Positions 36,952 through 44,582 of a stretch of DNA of 64,000 nt are shown in pieces. Source of the stretch: Luteibaculum sp964627445 (lineage in GTDB: Bacteria; Bacteroidota; Bacteroidia; Flavobacteriales_D; Luteibaculaceae). The number at the start of each line of letters is the position of its first letter. Position 1 is the first letter of the stretch. The stretch covers positions 372,001 to 436,000 of the forward strand of contig CAZVJF010000002.1 of NCBI GenBank assembly GCA_964627445.1, read 5' to 3'. The translations under genes were made by a program, and so were the position numbers. A model generated the notes under the pieces. It ran no database searches. It was given only the letters and a program-made list of their open reading frames with translations, and had not been told where the DNA came from.

Positions 36952-38220
36952 ATGGATTCTTTTGCGCTAATTATTGTGGCCTCGGCCATTATTATTCTTT
37001 CCTACTTCTTTAACATATTGGCCAAGCGCACCAATATTCCATCGGTACTCATGCTCATAGGGTTGGGGCTGGTAATACAGCAGTTTACGCCCACCTCGGT
37101 ATTGGAGAATAAACGATTGATGCCCGTACTGGAGATTTTGGGGAATGTGGGGCTTATTATGATTGTGCTGGAAGCAGCCCTAGATTTAAAGCTTACCAAA
37201 GACCGCTGGCCTATCATATGGCGCTCGTTTACAGTGGCTCTGCTGGCACTTATTGTAAGCTCTTTCGTATGTGCATTTATTCTTGGGGCTTTCTTGTTCG
37301 AAGAAAACATGCTACAGGCGCTTATTTATGCCATTCCGCTTTCCATTATGAGTAGTGCCATTATCATACCTTCTGTGGCCAATTTGGGTGAGGATAAGCG
37401 CGAGTTTATGGTGTACGAGAGTACCTTCTCCGACATATTGGGTATTATGTTTTTCTATTTTTTGGTGGGAAATGCCGGTAGCAACGATACCGGAGCGGTA
37501 GTAACCGATATTGTTGGAAACATAGTAATTACCGTGCTGCTCTCTGTGGTAATCAGTTATTTGCTGGTACTGGTTTTCCAAAAAATTAAAACCGAGATCA
37601 AGCTGTTTTTACTCATTGCGGTGCTTACCATGTTGTACGCTATTGGTAAGAAATTTCACCTCTCTTCCCTGCTTATTATTTTGGTCTTTGGTTTGGTGCT
37701 TAACAACCAAAAGTTGTTTTTCCGAGGGTTTTTAGACCGCTGGCTTAATAAACCCGCGGTGGGCGAAATTCTCAACAACTTCCACCTGATTACCATGGAA
37801 ACCGCCTTTGTGGTGCGCACCTTTTTCTTTGTCATTTTTGGAATGAGCATTGTGCTGGTAACCTTGCTCAATCTAAAGTTTGCGCTCATCTCCTTTCTGG
37901 TGATTTTAGGGCTGTATGCTGTGCGTTGGATTATGCTCAAGCTTTTTCTAACCCGCGATATACTGCCCCAACTGTTTATTGCCCCGCGGGGATTGATAAC
38001 CATTCTGCTTTTCTTCGCCATTCCCGCAGAATACCAAAGCGATGCATTCTCAGAAAGTATTTTACTGTATGCCATCCTAGCGACAAGTATTATAATGAGC
38101 TGGTCTTTGGTAATGGATACGCGTAAGACAAACAAAGAAGAAATTTTAGATCCGAGTTTGGTCGATGAAGTAAACCACGAAGAAAACGGTAGACATATTG
38201 ATAAAGGTCAGGAGCAGTAG
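36952..38220 (+). CDS. Cation:proton antiporter (CPA family)
   Basis: A 422-residue integral membrane protein of about twelve helices, resembling NhaP/KefB-type antiporters that exchange Na+ or K+ for H+. IVLEAALDLKL and DKREFMVYESTFSDILG contain the acidic residues expected in transport helices. The C-terminus is a short acidic tail (HEENGRHIDKGQEQ) and no TrkA-N domain is present. It starts 24 bp after rseP, so cotranscription is likely. Ion specificity cannot be read. Confidence 0.85.
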   Translation: MDSFALIIVASAIIILSYFFNILAKRTNIPSVLMLIGLGLVIQQFTPTSVLENKRLMPVLEILGNVGLIMIVLEAALDLKLTKDRWPIIWRSFTVALLALIVSSFVCAFILGAFLFEENMLQALIYAIPLSIMSSAIIIPSVANLGEDKREFMVYESTFSDILGIMFFYFLVGNAGSNDTGAVVTDIVGNIVITVLLSVVISYLLVLVFQKIKTEIKLFLLIAVLTMLYAIGKKFHLSSLLIILVFGLVLNNQKLFFRGFLDRWLNKPAVGEILNNFHLITMETAFVVRTFFFVIFGMSIVLVTLLNLKFALISFLVILGLYAVRWIMLKLFLTRDILPQLFIAPRGLITILLFFAIPAEYQSDAFSESILLYAILATSIIMSWSLVMDTRKTNKEEILDPSLVDEVNHEENGRHIDKGQEQ

Positions 38221-38286
38221 GCAATAAAATCCTGTTGCGCTTGGTGAACGCGTAAAATTATATCTTGGACAAAAATAAACCCTCCG

Positions 38287-38970
38287 ATGAACTGTATTAT
38301 CGTAGATGATGAGGAACTAAGCCGCCTCGCAATAAAAAAGTGTATAGAGCAAACCCCATTTTTAAATTTGGTGGGAGTATGCAATGATGCAGTAGAGGCC
38401 ACCGAAACCTTGCAAAAGGAAAAGGTGGACTTGGTTTTTCTAGACATAGAAATGCCCAACATGAGTGGGATAGATCTAGTAAAAAACTTTGAGGTACCCC
38501 AGATCATTTTTGTGACTTCGAAAAGCGAATTTGCAAGCGAAGCTTTTGACCTGGATGTTACCGACTACATCGTAAAGCCGGTGGAGTTGCCCCGTTTCCT
38601 TAAAGCTGCTAAAAAAGCCAAAGAAATATATGATGGAGCCGACCATGCTGAGGTAACTTCAGACCATGTTTTTATAAAGCAAGATTCGCGTTACATCAAG
38701 ATAAAGCTCGAGGATATTTTTTACGTAGAGGCCTTGGCCGATTACGTAAATATTTACCTGGAATCTAAGCGCCACACCATTCTTTCTACCATGAAAGCCA
38801 TTGAGGCCAAGCTGCCCGATGATCAGTTTGTGCGTGTGCACCGCTCCTATATTGTTCGTATCGACAGAATAAAGGAGATCGAGGACAACACCATAGTGAT
38901 GGGAGAAAAACTAATACCCGTCTCCCGATCGTATAAGGAAAACCTAATGAACCACCTTAAAATGTTGTAA
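38287..38970 (+). CDS. LytTR-type response regulator
   Basis: A 227-residue regulator. The receiver domain (about 1-118) has the acidic pocket IVDDEE, phospho-acceptor Asp53 in FLDIEMP, and Lys in IVKPVELP. The LytTR DNA-binding domain spans about 130-225, with FYVEALADYVNIYL and RVHRSYIV, which bind direct-repeat sites. Its sensor kinase is not adjacent; the genes next in line are a DUF3078 protein and an HPt protein. Signal and targets are unknown. Confidence 0.93.
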   Translation: MNCIIVDDEELSRLAIKKCIEQTPFLNLVGVCNDAVEATETLQKEKVDLVFLDIEMPNMSGIDLVKNFEVPQIIFVTSKSEFASEAFDLDVTDYIVKPVELPRFLKAAKKAKEIYDGADHAEVTSDHVFIKQDSRYIKIKLEDIFYVEALADYVNIYLESKRHTILSTMKAIEAKLPDDQFVRVHRSYIVRIDRIKEIEDNTIVMGEKLIPVSRSYKENLMNHLKML

Positions 38971-38975
38971 TTCGC

Positions 38976-39884
38976 ATGATGCGATTTTCTTTAGGGCTAA
39001 TAGTAATATTGGCCCTTTCTTTTACCGCCCAAGCCCAAGAATCTACTACCGACACCACCAACACCAGCCCCTGGAAGTTTAAAGGCCTAAGCGGCTTAAA
39101 TATGACGCAAGTAGGCCTTAGTAATTGGAATGGTGGGGGTACTTCGGCCCTCTCCGTTACCCTGTTGGGTGCGTACAGTGCCACTTATACCAAAGGAAAA
39201 ACCCGTTGGCACAACTCGCTCAACGCGGCTTACGGTATCCAATACACCGAGGAGCTCGGAAACCGCAAAACCGATGATCGCATCGAGTTTGTTTCTAAGT
39301 ATGGTCGTACCGCGTTTAAAAAATGGCGCTACACCTCGGTATTTAATTTTACCTCCCAATTTCAACCCGGGTTCCAATATCCTACCGACACCACGCGTGT
39401 TCGTATATCCGATTGGTTAGCGCCAGGCTATATTAACTTTAGCATTGGTTTGGAGGAACAAACCACCGAGTGGCTTACCGTGTTCGTGTCGCCACTTTCG
39501 GCCAAGGTCACTGTGGTACAAGACGAGGCCTTGTCTGCTCGGGGTGCTTTTGGGGTAGACTCCAACAAAACAGCGCGCTTTGAGTTGGGAGGAATGATAC
39601 GAGTAGGTATCGATGCCACATTGATGGAAAACGTATCCTACCAATCTACCTTACAACTGTTTTCCAACTACACAGAAAATCCTGAGAATATTGATGTAAA
39701 TTGGGACAACTTGATATCCTTTAAAGTGAACAAGTTCTTATCTACAAGCTTATCGGTAACCGTAATTTACGATGACGATATTGATATTCCTGTAGATTTA
39801 GACGATGATGGCACGGTGGATATCGAAGCGCCACGAACACAGATAAAACAAGTACTTAGTTTAGGAGTTCAATATCAGTTTTAA
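38976..39884 (+). CDS. DUF3078 family outer-membrane protein
   Basis: A 302-residue secreted protein with a signal peptide (LIVILALSFTAQAQ). The family start WKFKGLSGLNMTQVGLSNW is clear and aromatic strands (YGIQYTEELG, INFSIGLEEQ) suggest a beta-barrel. Its function is unknown. It begins 5 bp after the response regulator, and its stop overlaps the HPt ATG in TAATG, so translation of the pair is probably coupled. An ATG at 38979 is an equally valid start. Confidence 0.85.
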   Translation: MMRFSLGLIVILALSFTAQAQESTTDTTNTSPWKFKGLSGLNMTQVGLSNWNGGGTSALSVTLLGAYSATYTKGKTRWHNSLNAAYGIQYTEELGNRKTDDRIEFVSKYGRTAFKKWRYTSVFNFTSQFQPGFQYPTDTTRVRISDWLAPGYINFSIGLEEQTTEWLTVFVSPLSAKVTVVQDEALSARGAFGVDSNKTARFELGGMIRVGIDATLMENVSYQSTLQLFSNYTENPENIDVNWDNLISFKVNKFLSTSLSVTVIYDDDIDIPVDLDDDGTVDIEAPRTQIKQVLSLGVQYQF

Positions 39885-40237
39885 TGGGCTTAAACTTAGA
39901 TAATGCCAACGAAATTGGGGGAAACGACCCGCAATTTCTCAAAGAACTGCTTCTGGTTTACGAGAAGCGTTTTCCAGAGTACTACGATACACTGGAACAG
40001 GCCATCGCCAAGCAAGATTTGCGCGATACCGCAGATCGACTGCACCGTGTTAAATCGGCTGCCTCGGTTTTAGGTTTTAAGGCGTTCTGTGCCGAGTTGA
40101 AAGAGGCCGAGGATTATTGCTTAAATCCTGAAGCTAAGAAAGAAAAGGCCTTGGCGCGAAGCTCGGATTTGCTTGTGAAATTTAAGACTACGCTGCAGGA
40201 GGTTCAAGAATATCTACAGCAGAATTTTGGCAAGTAG
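39884..40237 (+). CDS. HPt domain phosphotransfer protein
   Basis: A 117-residue stand-alone histidine phosphotransfer domain made of four helices. The phospho-accepting His54 is in DRLHRVKSAASVLGF, with Lys57 in the usual place after it. HPt proteins pass phosphate between receiver domains in phosphorelays. The gene overlaps the DUF3078 stop and the oxidoreductase start, and a LytTR regulator lies just upstream, so it may belong to that regulator's relay. No hybrid kinase is in the window. Confidence 0.9.
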   Translation: MGLNLDNANEIGGNDPQFLKELLLVYEKRFPEYYDTLEQAIAKQDLRDTADRLHRVKSAASVLGFKAFCAELKEAEDYCLNPEAKKEKALARSSDLLVKFKTTLQEVQEYLQQNFGK

Positions 40238-41258
40238 GGAATACCGCATTGTAGGACAAGGTTTGGCCGGCACTGTGCTGGCCTACATGCTTTTGCAGCA
40301 AGGCGCTAAGGTGACTATTTGGAATACAAAAAATAGACACAGTGCCTCGTCTGTGGCTGCAGGCATGTGGAATCCGCTCAACTTTAGGCGCTATACCTTT
40401 AGTTGGCGCGCTCCAGAATTAGTGCCTTTTGCCGTGGAGTTTTACCAAAAACTCGAGAAACAGTTAGGAATTCCCTTTGCGTACAACAAATCTTTGTATA
40501 GGCGTATACCCGATGCCAATTCGCGCAATGTGGTGCTAAAAAATATTGCGCAGCTGCGGGATTTTGCAAGCCTTAAGGAATGCGGACCAGAACCTTTTGA
40601 AAAAGACCATTTTCCGTATGGCGTTTTGCAGGTGCACCAGGCCGGTGTGCTCGACCTGAATACCTTTTTGCTAGCCGCTGAGAATGATTTTAGAGCACGA
40701 GGAATATTGCAGGAAGAGGCCTTTTCTTGGGCAGAAGCAACCGACTTTGACGGCATTACCATCTCTTGTGAGGGAGTGGGCATGCAACAAAACCCCTATT
40801 TTTCTTGGTTGCCCCTGGTGGCCAATAAGGGTCAAATCCTCTCGCTGCGAGCTCCCTTACCCGATACCAACGCCATATTTAACTGTGGTAAATTTTTGTT
40901 TTTATCGCCACAAGGAACCTGGCGTGCCGGTGCTACCTACGAGAACCACTATGAAGACTTACAACCTACAGAAAAAGGCGTAGCCAGCATTGCTGAGCCC
41001 ATAGAAAAGGCGCTGGGTAAGCCTTTAGAGGTAACCGATGTTATTAGTGGTTTGCGACCGACTGTAGTAGATCGGAGACCAATGCTGGGCATCCACCCAA
41101 AATATAAGAACATTGCCGTCTTTAACGGATTGGGCACCAAGGGCGTTATGCTAGCTCCTTTTTTTGCTCAGCAGATGGCGACCTTTTTAAACCAAAATGG
41201 CGTGCTAGATATCGAAGTGGACATTCAACGTTTTATAAAAAAGTACTACAATAGCTGA
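40227..41258 (+). CDS. FAD-dependent oxidoreductase (DAO family)
   Basis: A 343-residue protein with the dinucleotide-binding start YRIVGQGLAGTVLAYML, a GxGxxG motif for FAD. It ends with KYKNIAVFNGLGTKGVMLAP, the second FAD-contact region of D-amino-acid-oxidase-type enzymes. The substrate is unknown, an amine or hydroxy acid being likely. The start is a TTG at 40227, 11 bp inside the HPt gene; no closer ATG gives the full nucleotide-binding fold. Confidence in the family is good. Confidence 0.85.
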   Translation: MASREYRIVGQGLAGTVLAYMLLQQGAKVTIWNTKNRHSASSVAAGMWNPLNFRRYTFSWRAPELVPFAVEFYQKLEKQLGIPFAYNKSLYRRIPDANSRNVVLKNIAQLRDFASLKECGPEPFEKDHFPYGVLQVHQAGVLDLNTFLLAAENDFRARGILQEEAFSWAEATDFDGITISCEGVGMQQNPYFSWLPLVANKGQILSLRAPLPDTNAIFNCGKFLFLSPQGTWRAGATYENHYEDLQPTEKGVASIAEPIEKALGKPLEVTDVISGLRPTVVDRRPMLGIHPKYKNIAVFNGLGTKGVMLAPFFAQQMATFLNQNGVLDIEVDIQRFIKKYYNS

Positions 41259-41272
41259 CAAGAACCTCGGAT

Positions 41273-41674
41273 ATGATAAAGAAAGTAGAACACCTAGGTA
41301 TTGCAGTAGCAGACATGGAGGCTGGAAACGACCTGTTTACCCGCCTGCTGAACAGGAAACCCTACAAGCGCGAAATAGTAGAACGCGAGGGCGTAACCAC
41401 CTCTTTTTTTCAGGTAGGAGAAACGCAAATAGAACTACTGGAGGCCAATAACGAGGAAAGCCCGATTGCCAAATTTGTGGAACGCAAGGGAGGGGGCATA
41501 CACCACTTTGCGTTTTACACCGACAACATTATAGAAGAAATGGCCCGCCTGAAAAAAGAGGGTTTCCAGTTACTCTCAGATGAGCCCAAAACCGGTGCCG
41601 ATGGCAAACTCATTTGCTTTTTGCACCCCAAAACCACGGGCGGGGTGCTGGTGGAGCTATGCCAGGATGCTTAG
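41273..41674 (+). CDS. mce: Methylmalonyl-CoA epimerase
   Basis: A 133-residue vicinal-oxygen-chelate enzyme that converts between (R)- and (S)-methylmalonyl-CoA, used in propionate and branched-chain degradation. The metal ligands expected in the family are visible as His7 in VEHLGIAV, Gln52 in GETQIELL, His77 or His78 in GGIHHFAF and Glu128 in VLVELCQ. Length is normal. It ends converging on the MscS gene with a 4-bp overlap of the two stops. Confident. Confidence 0.92.
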   Translation: MIKKVEHLGIAVADMEAGNDLFTRLLNRKPYKREIVEREGVTTSFFQVGETQIELLEANNEESPIAKFVERKGGGIHHFAFYTDNIIEEMARLKKEGFQLLSDEPKTGADGKLICFLHPKTTGGVLVELCQDA

Positions 41675-42579
41675 TTTTTAGTGTTAAGGTGCATCTCAGA
41701 AAGCGTAGCACCCCCTTTGATACCAAAATCCAAAGTGCGTATGGGGAACGGTATGGTAATATCGTTGGCATCAAAGGCAGCTTTTATGGCTTTAATGGCT
41801 TCGTTGCGCATTTTTAAGTAGCCTGGATTGTCTGGAAAATCGATCCAAAACTTGATCTCGAAATCTATGGAGCTGTTGCCAAACCCGGTATAGGTAAAGA
41901 TCATATCCTCCTTGCGGATTACACCCTCTAAGTTCGCGATGGTGTTTTTTACCAAATCCTCTACTTCCTGGAGATTATCACCGTAGGATACTCCAACAGC
42001 CAAATCGATGCGCCTTTGCCCCAATGCCGAGTAATTTACAATGGCGGTTTGCAACACATCTTTATTCGGTATATATACTTCCTGCCCCTGAAAGGTAAGT
42101 ACCACGGTAACGCGCAGATTGGTGCGTAAAACCTTGCCCATGGTGCCGTTAATTTCAACAATTTGCCCCACTAAAAAGGGCTTGCGAAAAGCCAGAATAA
42201 TACCTGAAATGAAATTGGCGGCAATATCCTGAAAGGCAAAACCCAATGCCAAACCAATAACTCCTACTCCGGCTAAGAGTGATGTTACTGTTTTATCTAG
42301 CTTTAAAACCTCGAGTACGGTAAAAATACCCACACCCAATACTGCGTAGTAAATGAAGGTGGTAAAAAGGTTTTGCAACACCGAGTTTTCGGCATAGCGG
42401 TTAAAGACCTTTTGCACCAATTTTTTGGCCGAGCGTGCCAACAACCAAAAGAAGAAGTAGAGAATAATGGCTGCAATTAAATTGGGCAACATATCAACGG
42501 CTAGCGTGAGCCATTCTTCTACTTTTCCAGTGAGTTGACTAATTGGCTGGGTAAATGATTCTGTTGCAGTTTGTGGCAT
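41671..42579 (-). CDS. Mechanosensitive ion channel (MscS family)
   Basis: A 302-residue channel that opens under membrane tension and lets out solutes on hypo-osmotic shock. Three membrane helices lie in the first 130 residues, then the pore helix and the MscS beta domain with GVIGLALGFAFQDIAANFISG, VEINGTMGKVL and VYIPNKDVLQTAIVNYS, followed by the alpha/beta C-terminus. Length is MscS-like (286 in E. coli). Its end overlaps the epimerase end by 4 bp on the opposite strand. Confidence 0.93.
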   Translation of the reverse strand: MPQTATESFTQPISQLTGKVEEWLTLAVDMLPNLIAAIILYFFFWLLARSAKKLVQKVFNRYAENSVLQNLFTTFIYYAVLGVGIFTVLEVLKLDKTVTSLLAGVGVIGLALGFAFQDIAANFISGIILAFRKPFLVGQIVEINGTMGKVLRTNLRVTVVLTFQGQEVYIPNKDVLQTAIVNYSALGQRRIDLAVGVSYGDNLQEVEDLVKNTIANLEGVIRKEDMIFTYTGFGNSSIDFEIKFWIDFPDNPGYLKMRNEAIKAIKAAFDANDITIPFPIRTLDFGIKGGATLSEMHLNTKN

Positions 42580-42976
42580 GGTGGTGTGGTTTGGCTTTTA
42601 AGGTAGGTAAATATGTCGGTTAGCACCAAATGGTGGGACTCGTATCATGTACGCAATTTTTTCAGGGTTTGGTCTAGCTGGAGCCTACCCTGTAAAGAAC
42701 ATATAGATGTCTTAATTCAGAACTATAGTTGGTTACACATGTACCTTCTGGTCTGTATAAAGCGTTAAACCAAAAAACTGGGTGCCCCATTTCACACTTT
42801 TGTGTGAATTTTCATTTTTCTAGAATAAATTTAAAGGATGAAAAACGTGCTAAAAACCAATATGGGCACGGTTTTTTGGCTTCAAGGAGTAAAAGTTAAC
42901 TAAAAATTAATTTGAAGTTTTAGCGTTTTGGTTGTATGCTGGTAACGGAATTTAGTACGGTAAATACCCTCGTGTT
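42580..42976. other. 397-bp gap upstream of the lipoprotein cluster
   Basis: Nothing protein-coding or tRNA-like was recognised. The stretch is AT-rich and holds the inverted repeat at 42791-42808. It must contain the promoter(s) of the MscS gene and of the lipoprotein cluster, but no good TAnnTTTG with a -33 TTG was found here. Confidence 0.5.
42791..42808. repeat. Perfect 7-bp inverted repeat (TTCACAC-N4-GTGTGAA)
   Basis: TTCACAC and GTGTGAA flank TTTT. It lies 168 bp before the small lipoprotein gene, in a gap. It could be an operator (the half-sites are the reverse of the Crp-like TGTGA/TCACA orientation) or the loop of a short RNA. No clear T-run follows on the plus strand, so a terminator is not favoured. 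Confidence 0.45.
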
Positions 42977-43135
42977 ATGTGTAAGTATGCGCTAATGTTT
43001 TTTCTGAGTTTACCGCTGTTAGCCTTGCAGTGTGAAAAACAAAGTGAAAGTAACAACTGCAATAAAGCACTTTTTCAACTGCCAACCGACAGCCAGGAAG
43101 ACCAAAATCCAGTAGGCTATTTGATTATTCTATAA
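42977..43135 (+). CDS. Small lipoprotein-like protein (52 residues), unrecognised
   Basis: This frame begins ATG TGT AAG and gives 52 residues: a hydrophobic start (YALMFFLSLPLLALQC) then a polar tail with EKQSESNN and PVGYLIIL. The Cys at position 19 may be lipidated, although the residue before it is Gln, which is unusual for a lipobox. It ends 12 bp before the first of two lipoprotein genes on the same strand. It is too small for homology by eye, and its reality rests on the signal-like start, the codon-like look and its position. Confidence 0.55.
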   Translation: MCKYALMFFLSLPLLALQCEKQSESNNCNKALFQLPTDSQEDQNPVGYLIIL

Positions 43136-43147
43136 ATCCCTGTTACG

Positions 43148-43831
43148 ATGAAAACCATAACCCACTCAAAAATTGTAGCAATACTGTTGCTGCTGCCGTT
43201 TTTTACCCTCTCTTGCTTAAAAGAAGAAAAAGCCTCAGATATACGTAAAAACAACCCCACAGAAAAAGACAGCAACTTGCCCCCCATAACCTCAGACGGG
43301 CGGCAAACCGCAGGTTTTGTTTACAAAGGCTTTGAGTACAACCTGGTAGATACCTTTTACCCGGGTGGTACTAGTGGGCCACAGAGTGAGTTTTCGGCTC
43401 GGTTTAACCCCTTGAATGGTGATCGAGTTTTAGTCAAATTTAACAATGTTGGCTATGATACCGAGGATTATATCAGTTTTTCCTTCCTTAAGGAGTATAG
43501 TGATTCCGTGCCGATAAGAATAAATTACAAATATCCTATGCACGGATATTATGAAAACAGAAGAAACCTATACAAGAACAACGACTCCACGTTTATTTCG
43601 CTGAATGCATCTTGTGATTACGTTCGCTTTGACAATGATCCCTATTACCCTGTAATTGAAGGGTATCTTGAATTTTCTCGCTTTGATACCGTTGAAAACA
43701 TTGTGGCCGGAACTTTTGAGATAACCGCCTATATAGATCAAGAACGAACAGCTCCAAATTTAAATACCTGCCAGGATACGGCACGTATTACCAAAGGCCG
43801 TTTTGATATGATTATGACACGCCTACAATAA
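43148..43831 (+). CDS. Lipoprotein A, first of a tandem pair (unrecognised family)
   Basis: A 227-residue lipoprotein. The signal peptide VAILLLLPFFTLSC ends with Cys23 at the lipobox, then a charged linker and a beta-rich part. The pattern (PPITSDGRQTAGF near 45-57, and GTFEITAYIDQER with TKGRFDMIM at the end) resembles, only tentatively, small Bacteroidota lipoproteins such as the DUF6252 group; I do not assign a function. Residues 1-84 match its neighbour at all but one site, while 85-120 are very different. It lies 12 bp after the tiny lipoprotein gene and 41 bp before its paralogue. Confidence 0.8.
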   Translation: MKTITHSKIVAILLLLPFFTLSCLKEEKASDIRKNNPTEKDSNLPPITSDGRQTAGFVYKGFEYNLVDTFYPGGTSGPQSEFSARFNPLNGDRVLVKFNNVGYDTEDYISFSFLKEYSDSVPIRINYKYPMHGYYENRRNLYKNNDSTFISLNASCDYVRFDNDPYYPVIEGYLEFSRFDTVENIVAGTFEITAYIDQERTAPNLNTCQDTARITKGRFDMIMTRLQ

Positions 43832-44124
43832 CCCATAACTATTTCCAATTAGCCCATATATCCATTCCCAAAATGAAAACCATAACCCACTCAAAAATTG
43901 TAGCAATACTGTTGCTGCTGCCCTTTTTTACCCTCTCGTGCTTAAAAGAAGAAAAAGCTTCAGATATACGCAAAAACAACCCCACAGAAAAAGATAGCAA
44001 TTTACCACCCATAACCTCAGACGGCCGGCAAACCGCAGGTTTTATTTACAAAGGCTTTGAGTACAACCTGGTAGATACCTTTTACCCGGGAGGTACCAGT
44101 GGCCCACAAAGCGAGTTTAGTGCA
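43148..44124 (+). repeat. Tandem duplication of the lipoprotein genes
   Basis: The two copies (43148-43831 and 43873-44541) are 725 bp apart and most alike in the first 252 bases (43148-43399 and 43873-44124). The feature marks these two matching stretches; between them lies the diverged part of the first copy. Confidence 0.85.
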
Positions 44125-44541
44125 AGTTCAAGTAGTGGTGAACGAGTTAGTATTTTATTAAACAATGGAGGGTACAATACTCAGAACCAAATTGACATTA
44201 ATTTTCTTAAAGAATACAGTGATTCCATTCCCATCAGGATAAACTACAAATATCCGATGCATGGATACTGGAGTAATAGAACGAATTTGGATCAGAACAA
44301 TGATTCCGTTTTTGTTAGCTTAATCGCGGAATGTGATTATGTTAGAAATAGAAACGAACCATACTATCCAGTTTTAGAAGGTTATCTTGAGTTCTCTCGC
44401 TTTGATACCGTTGAAAATATAGTGGCTGGTACTTTCGAGATTACCGCTTACATAGACCAGGAGCGTTCATCCCCATTAAATAATTGTAAAGATACGGCTC
44501 GTATAACCAAAGGCCGTTTTGATATGATAATGGCTAGATAA
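43873..44541 (+). CDS. Lipoprotein B, second of a tandem pair (unrecognised family)
   Basis: A 222-residue paralogue of the preceding gene. The N-terminal 84 residues differ only by Val58 to Ile; the stretches FLKEYSDS, PIRINYKYPMHGY and EGYLEFSRFDTVENIVAG are also shared, while the segment from 85 to about 112 (SSSSGERVSILL versus RFNPLNGDRVLV) and the stretch near 125-150 are divergent. The coding DNA of the matching part differs at about nineteen sites, mostly silent. It lies 41 bp before the giant T9SS gene. Function unknown. Confidence 0.8.
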   Translation: MKTITHSKIVAILLLLPFFTLSCLKEEKASDIRKNNPTEKDSNLPPITSDGRQTAGFIYKGFEYNLVDTFYPGGTSGPQSEFSASSSSGERVSILLNNGGYNTQNQIDINFLKEYSDSIPIRINYKYPMHGYWSNRTNLDQNNDSVFVSLIAECDYVRNRNEPYYPVLEGYLEFSRFDTVENIVAGTFEITAYIDQERSSPLNNCKDTARITKGRFDMIMAR

Positions 44542-44582
44542 TTTTTTCAAACACTTTTAACAAACCCAAAATCCATCCTTCC

